Shown here in pieces: positions 46,535 to 59,710 of a stretch of 64,000 bases of DNA (position 1 is the stretch's first letter; every line of letters begins with the position of its first letter). The translations under genes and the position numbers were made by a program. The DNA is taken from contig NW_003314261.1 of NCBI RefSeq assembly GCF_000143415.4, positions 4,971,053-5,035,052 on the forward strand, written 5' to 3'. Under the pieces are notes generated by a model. The model saw only the letters and a list, made by a program, of their open reading frames with translations, did no database searches and was not told the origin of the DNA. The stretch is from Selaginella moellendorffii (lineage: Eukaryota > Streptophyta > Lycopodiopsida > Selaginellales > Selaginellaceae).

Positions 46535-48480
46535 CACTGTGAATTTTTAAAACTTTGGGGGATAAATAAGGATAAAATAGTTACTAATGGCTTTGTCATC
46601 AAGCAATTGCCCCTCAACATCTCTTTGACGTTTGTGCATAAAATTTTGATTTCTTTAGATGATTGATGACAAATAAAAACCTTGATTAAAAAAGCATTTC
46701 TAATTTGAATAAGATGACGTGTTGCAATCTTGGCTCTAGACAATAGGTCAAATTCAAAGAGATCAGCATACTTTTTTATGAGCCGATCAACAGTTGTAAC
46801 ATGAGCATCTCTAGTTGTATAGAATGACGTATTGCAATTTTGCTAGATGACAAGTCAAATTCAAAGAGATTAGAGCCGATTAACCACTACAACACAAAGA
46901 TTGTTAAATGGATCTGAAAAAGGAATAGAAGAATAAGCCGAAAGTAAAGGAGGAAGTAATGGGGAGATAAAAGTAATGGAAGAACTAGAAGAACGAAATT
47001 GAATAAAAGTGAAAAGAATAGAAAAAATATAAGGAAATATGGAACAAGGGGGAAAGCCTCAAACACACTTGGCATGTTTACACCCTAACCAATTCATATC
47101 AAGGATAATGTCAAAAACTTGACTTGGCACCACCTACAACAATTGAAGCTCAAGCTAGAGATCACCCACAAACACAATTAGATCTACCTCATGTCATGCA
47201 TATGTATATATACGGCTATTGCTATAAAGAATAAAAACTAACTTTATCATATAATGTAAATATAGATGGCAATATGTGGCAATAAGTTGAGTAATAAAAG
47301 ATAATCCCAAAAACTTGTATCAACTAATACATAGAGAATAATAGAAAACCTCTTATTATAAAAATGAGCTTGGAAAGTAAACACTGGATGAATTGATGTT
47401 AAGTGAACCCCTTAATAATTCTAATGAAAGAAGGATGGAGGGGTACTAATTTATTCATGCAAGGACCCTCAACTACTTGCATAGCTTTTTGTTTCCTAAA
47501 AGAATCTCAATGTCCAAACCTTCCACTGCAATAGCATTAGTAGGACATTGTTGATGCTAAAGCCTCTATTTAAGAAATGGAGAATGCTAATCCAGAAAAA
47601 TGCTGATAATGTTGATGGCCAATTGTATCACACACCCAACAGTAGACATCATGCCTATGACCATGTCTTCACCCTTGTTTTTGAACATGAGCAACACTAA
47701 TATCGACTTTGATCAGAACATAATAATCTCTCGTAGAAAGTGGAGCTGAAGAATGTATAGCAAGAAGTGGAAGAAGCGATATCTCATAATGTTATGTTAG
47801 TTGAAGAGCATCATTAAGGGTGGTTGAAGTAAGTTAATGTATAAGTCCCATAAGATCTTGACAAAGTGATAACCACAACATTCCCAACTTGATTTACTTC
47901 AATATATTTGGTTTTACACAAAGCAAGAGACTCCAAAAGTAAATGCCAAATTGCATCATTAGCTCAAATAGCCCTTGATGAAAATGATGTAATTGTTGGA
48001 AGGCATTGTCACAATCATCATGTCTAAATATATGGTTGAAAATATTTGGGAGAATGCTCCAATGCACACGAGTGGCTACACACAAATGATTGTACCATTG
48101 TAATGTTGTCTCTTGGAAGCACATGGAAAACTCACCCAAATGTTGAGTATCATCCCAAGAATGATAGGTAGCAATCACTATAAAGTGATTGAACTAATAA
48201 TACACATCATCCTCAAGATTCCCATAGAAGAACTCCGGACAGACGCAAGGATTAGCAACAAAAGTAGCAAAAGTTGTACTATGCACCATGAATATCGCCA
48301 TCAACTAAGTCTAATTGTTCAATTACAACCATATATCATCAAGAAACTACACTAACTCAAAAGTCATAGGAGGAGGAGGCCACTGATTTACCATGGAGAT
48401 GAATGAAGAAAAAAAAAAAACAAAAGAGAAGAAATTGAAAAGGCTAAAAAGAAAGTGAGATCTAAATAATGTAATCTAAA
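46535..48480 (-). mobile_element. Degraded retroelement of the same family, copy C, inverted
   Basis: On the minus strand the same Gag region is seen (47894-48178: DDTQHLGEFSMCFQETTLQW and FQQLHHFHQGLFELMMQFG), preceded by leader sequence and followed by the Leu/Phe-rich spacer coding frame (46887-47075) that has a parallel in copy A at 43657-43875. RT and integrase are absent. It faces copy A head-on. Confidence 0.7.
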
Positions 48481-50090
48481 CTGTAGATCATAGCCACACA
48501 TACACACACACGAGTTTAAACCCCAATTAATATATTTATTTCATGAAGGTGTATATTTTCTTTAGGGAGCAAGGCTTTTTAACAATGCTTTACTTTAATT
48601 TTTAAGATTATATTGTTGATTTTTTATTCTTTTGTTCTTCTTTAGATTTAGATTTATTTGCTAGATTTAGAATTCTAATGTAGCACATCTGAATTTGAAG
48701 CCAAATTCCAAGCTCATTACACTACGAAACAAAGGTCTAGTACACTCTCCATCCTATAAACACTAGCTCCCTGTATCTAGCATTTGTATGCAAATCAGTG
48801 TCAAATGGTGTTTGGCACGATTTTGGTATATTAGTGGCTTAACATAAAAAGGAGGGTACCCCACCAACTAGAGTAGCATAAACTTTGGGCTTAGATGCAA
48901 GTCGAAAACAGAACAAGGAACAACATAGCTCAGTGAAAGCTAAATTAATGCCTTAGGTGGTTGGACACGCATTCTAACTACTATCCCCACTATACATTTG
49001 GAACCCCCTATAGCCCCCTTGAGGAACACACACTTTCACCCTTAGTTTGCTTTAGTAACAAGAGTTAATCTTTGGGACAAGTGTGAAAACTTACTAAATA
49101 TGAAATGGTGCTAAATTGCAAATTAGGGAGCAAGAACAACATTACATTTTCTACATTCTGTAAATATGCCTCCTAGGCGGATCTAGACACTTATCATAAA
49201 TAAAATATGGATCTAGAACGGAACCAACACATGATTTTGGCAGACACGATAAACTACCATATAACAATATTAAAGGACTAAACTCAATATCATGGGAGTT
49301 TTTGCCAAGCTAGTGCAAAATAGAGCAAAAAAAAAATAATAAGCTGGGCCAAGTATACTTGGCTAGATAGACATTTAGGAATTCCTTCCTTATGCTCATC
49401 TAGCCAAATATAGATGTTAAGTCTAGTTACTATCACTTGAATAAAAAGGGTTATAAAGGGGAACAGTAGTATTGACCTCTTGTTGTCATGGCAATGAAGA
49501 AAGAGTGTCCATAATAAGGATTAATCGATAAATATCTTTAGATACCCAAAGTCATATTCGCAACATCTAGGTATTACTATATTTAGATATATTCATTCTT
49601 TTTTATTTTTATGCCACAACATTGTCAATTAAGAGGGGTGTTGTTCAAGGATATAAATGTTGCTCTATTGTCCTTATCTGGCAATATTGTTCTTGATATC
49701 AAGTTTTTAGTGTTGTAAAGTGTGATTTTGTTGATGCTGCTCCAATCTTTAGTTTGTTATTATCTCTAGCTTCTATGAGATGGAATTACAATATCTTTTG
49801 TTCTTGATGTCTTATCATGTTTTATTGATGTGAAATGTGATCATGATCACAGATTGGAGAGTTATAGATGATATATATTTGAAAATCAAGCCTTTAGAGG
49901 ACAAGGTTTATGAGGTCAAGTGGATTTTTAATTAGAATGAGAAATTTGATTGTTTTGAAGATAACTTTAGAGATGAGTTAGAGATGTTATGGGGCAAGTA
50001 TCAACCATTTCATTTGTAGTACTTTCTTCTTCTTTCACATTATTTAATCGATTTTTATAATTGTTATTCTCAATTTAGTAGAGTTAAGTG
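48481..50090. other. AT-rich DNA with no recognised element
   Basis: No family motif seen. A run AGTTTAAACCCCAATTAATA near 48511 has a counterpart near 52352, so related repeat borders may occur at both places. Confidence 0.4.
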
Positions 50091-50190
50091 NNNNNNNNNN
50101 NNNNNNNNNNNNNNNNNNNNNNNNNNNNNNNNNNNNNNNNNNNNNNNNNNNNNNNNNNNNNNNNNNNNNNNNNNNNNNNNNNNNNNNNNN
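50091..50190. other. Assembly gap (100 N)
   Basis: One hundred undetermined bases; the true size is probably unknown. Confidence 0.99.
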
Positions 50191-52649
50191 TAATTTTTTA
50201 GAAGTATTTATTCTATTTGTCACTTCATTATTAAGGTTGGAATCTTATTTGTCCCCTCTATTCCTCCAAAGAAAAATAAAGTATGAAACATTGAAGGAGA
50301 AAATAAGATACATTGAAAGAAGAATATTATGGAAAAGAAAAAAGTGGATAAAAAAGTATGGAAAAAATAATTTTTAAGTATATACCACTGTAGAGGTGGG
50401 AAACCAGAAGAAGAGTTTGTACTAGGGGTTTAGAATGAAAAAAAACCTCCTATTATAAAAGACTTCTTATGAGTAGAAAAGTTAAATAGTAGAGGACATT
50501 TTATTTCAGTTAAAACTAGATAAATAAGAGACTCCATATGCTCAACCTCTTTGATATCAAATTTAACACTTGAGACTTGAAAATAAAAGGAAAACCTTTC
50601 ACTCTCAAGGAAATGAAAGAACTCTTATAGAAATTGTAATATAATATCTCTCAATTGTAATATAATGCTCATTCATATTAGGTAAAATATATTTAACCCA
50701 AAATTCTTACAAAATTTATTTAATCTTTGAAATAAGGCACAAGATTCTAAAGAAATGATCAAAATAGAAAACACAATAAGCATAATATATTTTGATCAAA
50801 AGCTCCAACTCTGAAAGTCAAGAGTGGGAAAAAAAACTCCCAAAGAATTGCTTGAAGAACAAGTATGAATTAATAAGTGAATCTCTAAAAAGGATAAAAG
50901 AATGATTGATATGTGGAAGTATTAAAATTGAATTTGCAATCAAATCCATAACAATTGAGTCTAAGACCAAGTTCAAAATAAAGTCCAAAATGGAGTTTAA
51001 AACTAAGTTACAAATGGAGTTTGAGACTAAGTTAGAAATGAATTTTGAGAGTGAAACCAAGACCAAATCTAAATGTAAGACCAAATCCAAGATTGAGTCC
51101 TAATCTAAGGAATGAAAGCCTAAAGTGATCATCTCTTAGACCCTAGAGGGTTTAGTAAATTTCTACGAGATAGTAGAAAAAAGGTCTTCAGAGAAACAAA
51201 TGTGACTAAAGAAGGTTATACTTATGTAGTGAGTGATAATATGAATACTAAGGAATCTAAAACTAAAGTGAACATAGATGGATAAATAAAGTAATTTAGT
51301 GAAATATTTAAGAGCCAACTTTAGCTTTTTTAGGAGATCGAATAGTTAATATTCCCAATCTAAGTGTGAGTGGCACTATGGATACTTTATGTGGCTCATT
51401 AAAACCTTGTTTTAGACACATGGCTAAGTGGTAGAAGGTGGGGGAGTACCCACAATGTTTGTGTTGGGTTATGGTGTTTTAAAATATCATCTCAAAATCC
51501 TTGATAGTGGAAATAAAAAGAAATAATTCTCTTGCTTAGTAAAGGTATAATTACATGGTAAGAAAGTCTTAGAAGTCAATATTTAAGACCTAAACCAATG
51601 GTGGTGTTGGTGAGCATTGTTGTGGTTAGAGAAGGACTTAGTAGGGATCAAAGAAAAGATATTAAAAGATAGTGTTTCTTTATATCGTGGGGCATTCTAA
51701 AGATGTTATGAAGTGTTTATGGAATGACTAGTTATGGACTAGATGGTTTGGTTTGGAAGAGTTGAGTCTGTTGTATAAATGATTTTAAACTACTATGAAG
51801 ATGTACATGGCTTTAGTATAAAAGGTTAATTGTAATACTTTTAGGTGTCTAAAATGGGATTGAACACATAGAGCATTTGTACCAAATGTGAAGTTGGCAT
51901 GGCTTTAAGTTCATCTATACCTTTAATCACTTGGAAGAATTTCACTCATAACTTTTATACATCTTCATCCCAACTTAAGTAAAATAAATTTAGTCACTTA
52001 TAATTGGTTTGAACATCTTATAGATGATCAAAGAGTTATAGTTTATTTCCTAAGATTTTGTAGTTGGCTTATATTTATGCCATTACTTTAGGTTCTATTT
52101 CTATCATACTTTTCAATAATTATATTACATGTTCTGATGAGAGTTTTAGATTCTTGTATGAGTGCTTAACAGCTTTATTGAAGCTCCAAATATTTTACTA
52201 AATTTAACTTCTTCAAGATTTTTCAGCTTTTTAAAGGGATATTTATAAACATATATAAATCTACTAGGTAATATGCTAATTATAGTACCATAGTATATAG
52301 ATAATTCATTTGTTGTCCATCCATTTTTTTATATAAGCAAGAGTCTAAACCCTAATTAATATATTTATTACTACACTTTAATGTAGTCACAAATATAGCT
52401 ATATAAAATTCAAAATATTATAAACAATGAAATTATATTTACTAAGTCAATGCACACATTACTTTGTCAAACACTTCAAATGACATTGTTATATTATCAG
52501 GATAGGATATGATATATGTACTTTCTATTTAAATACTTCAAATTTATAACATTCATCCTCAAATTTAAAGTTTTTAAAATAAAGAAACTATTAATTCATG
52601 TAAAATTATTATAAATATACAATAGATACTAATTGTAATTTTATAACAT
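50191..52649. other. AT-rich DNA with one small minisatellite
   Basis: No recognised gene. The stretch is open only in short frames and probably holds old mobile-element DNA that has lost all readable motifs. Confidence 0.4.
50930..51105 (+). repeat. Minisatellite with Lys/Phe/Glu-coding units
   Basis: Units of about 24-30 bp built on ATGGAGTTTRAAACTAAGTT and ACCAAGTCCAAAATRGAG repeat about six times. The frame at 50906-51103 is open and reads as KFKIKSKMEFKTKLQ-like repeats. Confidence 0.6.
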
Positions 52650-53095
52650 AGTTATTTATATTTGATTTCTAGATGAATAATTGCCATCAGCTGAATTTAA
52701 TTTTTCAATTGCAACTGCATAGTATTGAGCAATTGCACCAACTGCTATTCTAGAGTCAAAGGAGGAAGAAGCTGCTACTTCATCATGAAAATGAATAAAA
52801 AGAAACAAACAAAAAAAAAGTTGAGAAAAGTTAGAAGAAAAAAGAGACCTAGACAATGCAAAAGCTAAATCTAAACCAAAATCCCAAATCCCAGCACTCT
52901 TTAGATACAATCAAAGTTGCCCCTCACTTCCACAGAATATGGAAAAAGAATATAAAAAATGTGCATCCCAATTAGCCCAAAAACCTCTTTTTATATACAT
53001 GAGCGAGTGGTTCGGATTGAAACCAATCCGATAGCTACCAAAATCCCACTACACTAATATTAGTATATGGCATCGTACCTCACAGTATTTATTTA
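52650..53095 (-). mobile_element. LTR, leader and Gag start of copy B, in inverted orientation
   Basis: On the minus strand an LTR starts near 53092 (GTGAGGTACGATGCCATATA) and runs to about 52925, followed by leader and an open frame with HFHDEVAASSSFDSRIAVGA. This Gag start ends at 52656, at the same place in the element where the + strand copy B begins (53105). Confidence 0.7.
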
Positions 53096-53104
53096 ATAAT
53101 ATAT

Positions 53105-56100
53105 GTACTATCATTTTCTAGCATTTATAGTGTATGGTATAGCTCCTCTTGCTCTTGTTGCCAATCTTTATGTTGGGCTGAAGTTCTTTCGTGGGAATCC
53201 TAAGGATGATACAATTAGTTTGAAATCCTGGGGATGATATGTACTATTGGTTCAATCACTTCATAGTGATTGCCATATATAATTTTTGAGATGATGCTCG
53301 ACATTTGTGTAAATTTCCCATGTGTCTCCAAGGGATAGCATTATAGTGGTTTGAGTGCAGCCACTTGTGAATATTGGAGTATTCTCCCAGATGTCTTCAA
53401 ACGCATATTTGGACATATTGACAATTGTAATGATGCGTTCTAAAAATTGTATTATCTTTGTCAAGGGCCATCTAAGTCGGTGATGCAATTTGGCATTCAT
53501 TTCCGAAACTTTTTGCTTCATGCGGAGCCAAACATATCAGAGTGGATCAAACTAGAAATGTTATGGCCAGCATTGTGTCAAGATCTTGTGGGTATTGTGC
53601 ATGCACTTGCTCCAGCTACCCTTGATGATGCCCTTTGCTTAGCACAACGTTATGAGGTGTCACTTCTTCCACTTCTCATCTTTTAGCTCTACTTCCTATA
53701 AGAGATGGTCTTATTCCAATGAAAGTTGATATTGCTATTACCCAAGTTCAAGGATAAAGGCGAGGACGTGGTCATGGCCTTGATGTCTGCTACTGGGCAT
53801 GTGATGAAGTTGGTCACACTTATCAGTGTTATCGACATTTTCCGAATTAGTGACCTTCATTTCCTAGGTGGAGATCTTGGCGTTAATAATGTCCTATTAG
53901 TGCTGCTGCAATGGAAGGTCTAAATACCAAGATGCATCCAGGAAACAAAGAGTCACGCTGCACAAATAAATTAGTGACCTCTCCATCTTTCTTTTGAGAA
54001 TATCATCAAAAGGTTCACTTGGCACTAATTCATATAGTATTTACTTTCCAAGCTCATTTTTATAACAAGAGGTTTTCTATTATTTTCTCCGTGTTGGTTA
54101 ATACATGTTTGAGTTTATCTTCTATTGCTCGACCTATTGCCACACGTTATTGTCTACATTTGCACTGTGTAGCAAAGCCAATTTTCATTCTTTATAGTAA
54201 CGGTTGTACACACGCATATGCATGGGATAAGATGGACCTAGTTGTGTATATGGAGATCTTGAGCTTGAGTTACACACATTGGGAGTGCTGCCGAATTAAG
54301 CTTTTGACTTCATCTTTAATATAGATTGGTTGTAGTGCAATCATGTTAAGTGTGACTTTGAGGCTTTTCCCTCTTATTTCATACTTCCCTATATTTCTTC
54401 CATTCCTATCACTTCTATTCCTCTACTTTTATCACTTTTGTCTCCTTATAACTTCCTTTTATGTTTTTGTTTTGTTCCTCTCTTCCCTTTTTTGATCCCT
54501 CCAACAGTCTTTGTATTGTAGCGGTTGATCAACTCATGAAGGAGTATGTCAATCTCTTTGAATTTGACTTATTGTCTGGGCCTAGATTGCCACAAATCAT
54601 CCTATTCCAACTGGGGATGTTCATCCAATCAAAGTTTTGATTCATCATCAGTCACCTAAAGAGATCAAGATTTTACATACAAACATCAAGGAAATGTTGG
54701 AAAAGGGTGTTAATAAAAAATTGTAGAGTCCTTGGGCATGTGAACCTCATCTTATGACGAAACCTAATAGAAGTATTCATTTTTACATTGACTATCGTCT
54801 GTTAAAATCCTTATATGTACCCTCTTCCCTAGACTGCTGATTTCTTGGATTGTTTACAGAGAAGTTATTAGTTCATCAAGTTAGACCTTACTTTTAGGTA
54901 TTGGCAAGTATTGATGGCTGAAAAAGATATCCTAAGACAGCCTTTTATACACCATTTAGTTTGTATGAGTTTTTGGTGATGTTGTTTGGTTTGAATAATG
55001 CTTTAGCAACTTTTCAATGAATGATGGATGACATTCGTTGCGATATGCCAGAGATGGTTATTAACTTCATCAATGCTATCTTAATCCATTCGAAAGGGAC
55101 AAGAGAGGAACACATCTGTGATGTTTATAAAGTGTTGGATCAACTACGAGAAGTTGGTTTAAAGCTAAAGCGTTTGAAGTGCATGTTTAGGTCCAAAGAC
55201 AAAACTTATTTTAGGTACTATATTTTTTATCAAGGTTTGTAAGTTAATTTTGACAAACTTATGACTATTCTAAAATTCCCTACTCCGAAGTGTGTGAATA
55301 ATGTGTAGTGCTTCCTGAGCAAGGTGCAGTATCTTGGTCATTTTGTTGATCATCTTTCTAATTGTACTACACTATTGTGAGCATTACTGAAGTCATTAAT
55401 ATCATCTTTCATCTAATCTGCAAATTATGAGTGGCATTTGCAAATCTCAAAGAGCTATTAACGACTCTTCTGGTTTTAGTGTATCTGACTATACTCGACC
55501 TTTCATTTTGTGCATGGATGCTTATGATATTGGTTTTGGATGTGTGTTGATGTAAGAGAGCCTAAGCGTGTTTGATCAGTGCCATCCTATTGCATATATT
55601 AACCTTACATTACAACCAACGAAGGTGAACTACTCCACGACAAAGGAGTGTTTAGCAGTAGTTTAGGGTTTCAAGAAACTTCATGCATATTTACATTATT
55701 ACAAGGCGATCATGCTGTAGTTACTTCATTATTGAAGCAGAGGAACTTGGTTGGCCATATTGCTCGGTGGGCTTTGAAGCTTTAGATATATGATTTTGAT
55801 GTTGTTCATTGCCTGGAGAGGCTTTATTGCTAATGCTAATTCTTTTCTCGAGCTCCTCTTTTTTTTTTGCTCTCTTCTCATATTTCTGATGAGCCTGTTA
55901 TTCCAGCATCTATGGATTTTTGGACAAGGATTTTGTGGTTATTGTACTTGACATTTAGTGTTCAAAAGGTGCAGAGAAGGATTTACATTCTTTTGACGAG
56001 GTTCGAAAGGTTCAAAAGATTGAGCCATGGATTTGAACACTTCACGATGGGTTTAAGAATCTTGCATTATTTGTTGATGACTTGCCATTTCGACATTTAC

Positions 56101-57360
56101 ATTCCCAATATTATGTTGAGTATAATTTTCTTTAATTTGTGGGGATGGATTCTAATAATCATTTACAGCTTGTGGTGCCTTCGATCTTCATTCCACGCTT
56201 TCTCCATGCCAACCATGATTCTTTTATTTTAGGTGGGCATATAAGACATTGTCATGCCACCTAAAAGCTACGTAGATCTTTTTATTAGCTGAAGATATAA
56301 CATGATGTTATCTAGTATATACATAATTGCATTTGGTGCCAAGCTCATAATACTCCCTCTCGTATTGCAGAAGGACAATTGAAGTCAATTAGAATTTCCC
56401 ATATGACATTTGATTTGATGGGACTTTTTCCATGATCCACTATTTACAATGAGTATGTCATTATTACTTTTAATTACTTGACTCATTGGGTAGAAATTGG
56501 TGCTCTTGCTAGTGCATTTGTAATTGCTATTAAATACTTCTTCCTCAATCGATTGGTGTTCCAACATTTCTATTTGGAATAGATTCTTTTGGATAATAGT
56601 CTCGCATTTATGGATGAAGTATTTCACATTTTGATGTTTCGGTTGGGGATATGCCACACTTTCACAAGTGTTTATCATTCATAATCAAACAATTTGGTGG
56701 AACAGCTCGTTTGGAATTTTAAAGGGATGATTACAAAGTATGTGAACTTTCAGCATTCGGATTGGGATGGTTATTTGCCGTCTCTTTGGTATGCATATGT
56801 CACAGGGGTGTAGAGTTCTATTAGCATTTCACCATATAAACTTTTATATAGTCATGATCCAATATTACCAATGGCATTTATCTTTGCGATTGCCACGATT
56901 GCTGATGCTAGGTCGTGAGATTAGTATTTGATAAGTATTCTTCTATTTGTTCAAGCAAGTCTGCTGAACACCTGGGCCACGTACAAGTGGGACAACAATA
57001 GTGCTACAATTCCCATTATCATCTACCTGTGGAGTACAAAGTGGATGACTTAGTGTTAGTCCATTTCCCCCATCTTAAAGTATATGCTTTATCTAAGATG
57101 CTCTTTGCTCAGTGGAAAAGACTATATCAAGTTTTGCAACAAGTTGGATTGCAAGTTTATGAGGTTTAACATGATATCTAGTAGGCCAATCCTCCAAAAA
57201 TTATGCATGTATAATAGTTGAAATATTTCAACAAAAGGATCAGGAATAACTAACACGACCTATAGATCCACTAATGCTTCTTTTTGATGTTCCTCTAAAT
57301 CCTGGCCTATCTATGAGAAAAACCCTAACGATCTTCCATCATTTCAAGAAGAGGGGACGA
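53105..57360 (+). mobile_element. Degraded Ty3/gypsy-type LTR retroelement, copy B (internal part)
   Basis: The best-kept relic. Gag (53110-53680) includes LCQGPSKSVMQFGIHFRNFL and APATLDDALCLAQRYE; RT (about 54760-55330) has MMDDIRCDMPEMVINFINAI and LIHSKGTREEHICDVYKVLD; RNase H follows near 55430-55700, integrase near 56390-56820, and close to the end a frame with YKVDDLVLVHFPHLKVYAL and QWKRLYQVL, the usual C-terminal tail of such polyproteins. Stops and frameshifts are numerous. Confidence 0.85.
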
Positions 57361-57532
57361 TGTGAGGTCTAAGTGTACATGATGCCATATACTAATATTA
57401 GCATAGTGGGATTTTTGTAGCTATTGGATTGATTTCAATTTGAACCACTTGCTTTTATATATAGTCTAGGGTTTTTGGGCTAATTGGGATGCACATTTTC
57501 TGTATTCTCTTTCCATATTCAATACACTCACA
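57361..57532 (+). repeat. 3' LTR of copy B
   Basis: Starts TGTGAGGTCTAAGTG and ends CACTCACA (TG..CA), about 172 bp. It has a TATA-like TTTATATATAGTC near 57453. Related copies lie at 42236, 46415, 53092 (inverted), 58709 and 58818. Confidence 0.75.
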
Positions 57533-58708
57533 ATACCTAAAACTAAGTATATATTTTTAGCATTTAAAAAACTTTAAATTAATTTTATTTCTTATGTTAA
57601 ATTATCTTAATATTAGAGTGAATTAGTTTAATATTTTTATTTTTCTCAAAAATAAAATATTTTTATATTAAATTAATTTTTTCAAAAATAATTGATGATA
57701 TTAACAATAAAACTTACATTAAAATTTTATATAGAATATGCAGAAAATTTATTTTTAAAAGAATTAGTTTATGGTTTTGATAGTTTAGATTTATATAAGA
57801 AATTACTCATTATAAAAATATTATATAGCTAGTTAAAAAAATTTAAATAGTTATAAATTGATATTTATAATACCTTTTTCTATTAGGGATGCAACTATAT
57901 TAAAAAGTAGGTAACTCTTTCAATGTAATTTATTTTATTTTGAATTCTAAGAAGTCTGACAATTACTTTATTATTACTAGCTGTCTATAGCAAAACGTTT
58001 CCCAAATCTTAGACATCTTTAAGTTATTTAAGTAATTTATTTTAGATCCAGATTGCTTTGCTAATATAATATTTCAAGGTTCATATAGACTATAATGTAG
58101 TATAGACATGCGGTAGAAAGTTATGAATAGCATGTGAGTTCACAATAAAAAACACATAATATAGCTATAATCATAGTGATTTTAGTTCCATTTATTTTAT
58201 CAACCAGCTCAAGATAATTCCCATGGCCTTTATTAAATTTTAGCAATATTTACATTAAAATTGGTAAAAATCCTAGATAGAGAATAATTGTAAAATTATT
58301 ATAGTGATTCTAACTATGATTCAAGATGCTCATTTGGTAGTATGTTAAAAATAATATAAATGATATGTTATTTATTTACTATTTATGACAAACCATGACT
58401 TGGTTGTAATTTAAACTTGTCATTAGCTGAGAAGCTAGGTAAAAATAAAAATACTATTCATTAGAACACTCACTATTAAAAGCCAATGATTCTAAAATTC
58501 TAAAGAATAAATTTCCACATGGAATAATATTATATCACTTAGATTGTATATAAAGGTTTTAAGAAAATATGTATTTTAAAATGATGATGATATAAAAAAT
58601 GAAGAATATGCCAAGATCTAATTGAAGTTTTATATTTATTTTTTAGCAAGAAAGGAGATATCAAAAATATATATAAAGCTTACACTTTCTAATCAATTAA
58701 TGTCACTT
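57533..58708. other. Very AT-rich DNA, no feature seen
   Basis: More than a kilobase with extreme AT content and no readable frame or repeat. Confidence 0.5.
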
Positions 58709-58984
58709 TGTGAGGTCCAAGTGTATAGCTACGATGCTATATACTAAAGCGTAATAGGATTTTGGTAGCTATTAGATTGGTTTCAATCTGGACCACTTGC
58801 TCCTATATATAAGCTGATGTGAGGTTCAAGTGTACGGCTATGATGCCATATACTAATATTAGTGTATTAGGATTTTGGTAACTGTTAGATTGATTTCAAT
58901 CTAGACCACTCGCTCCTGTATATAAGTTAAGGTTTTTCAGCTATACATTTTCTGTATTCTCTTTCCATATTTCAAGCACTCATA
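58709..58984 (+). repeat. Solo LTR with a tandemly duplicated 5' half
   Basis: Two head-to-tail starts (TGTGAGGTCCAAGTG at 58709 and TGTGAGGTTCAAGTG at 58818) share the U3-like part through CCACT.GCTCCT.TATATAAG; only the second continues to the LTR end (TTTCTGTATTCTCTTTCCAT). Confidence 0.75.
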
Positions 58985-59710
58985 ACTTTAAATTATGAAA
59001 ATTTATCATCTTTTTATTGTTAAGATAATTATTATTTTAGCAATATTAACTGGTATGTTGAAAAAATAATTTTTACTTTTAAATTTCAGATGCATTCGAT
59101 AAAATATTAATTTCAGATGCATTGATCTCAGTACCTATTCCACCCATGGGGCAACAAGCAAAGACAAAGGTGGTAACACAAGCAGTCTTAACAAAATCAA
59201 TTATGAAAGAACCTAATGATTGTAGTCCAACCTGGTGTTGTGCTTTAAGAATACCTCTTTGTTGTGTTTGTAATTGAAATATTGTAAAGTACTAATCATA
59301 TCTTTCACTTAAAATTGATTTATGTTTCTGTTAAAGACACTCCCCATAGTAATAACAGTTATGAGTAAGGGCATTAGGGATGTGCAGACTCAACAATGGC
59401 AAGCAGCTCATTTATGTACTCACAAAGTCGCAGTGCCAATGCTCCCTTGGGCTCCTCAATTGAACTGGCAGATATGGCATGGCATTTGTTCTAAACCTTG
59501 AAACTGGTGATCTAAGAAAGAAGACCTTTGGCCTTGGTGAGGTTAGTCTTTCGTTGGAAGATGACGACACTGAATGCTGTCTTCCCAATGGGAATGTCCG
59601 CCATTTTCTGTTTGTTGGCGAGGGCAGCGTTTTGCCTAGTCGCTCTAATCCACGTGGCGTACGATAAAACAAGCGAAGTCGTCGGCTTGAGCCAAGAAAC
59701 AAAGAAACTT
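58985..59710. other. Region downstream of FAO copy 2, with one Cys-rich open stretch
   Basis: After an acceptor-like TTTAAATTTCAG (59079-59090) a + strand frame stays open to a stop near 59277 and contains SVPIPPMGQQAKTKVVTQAV and TWCCALRIPLCCVC. I know no family that fits. The part from 59400 on is probably 3' flank of FAO copy 2. Confidence 0.3.
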
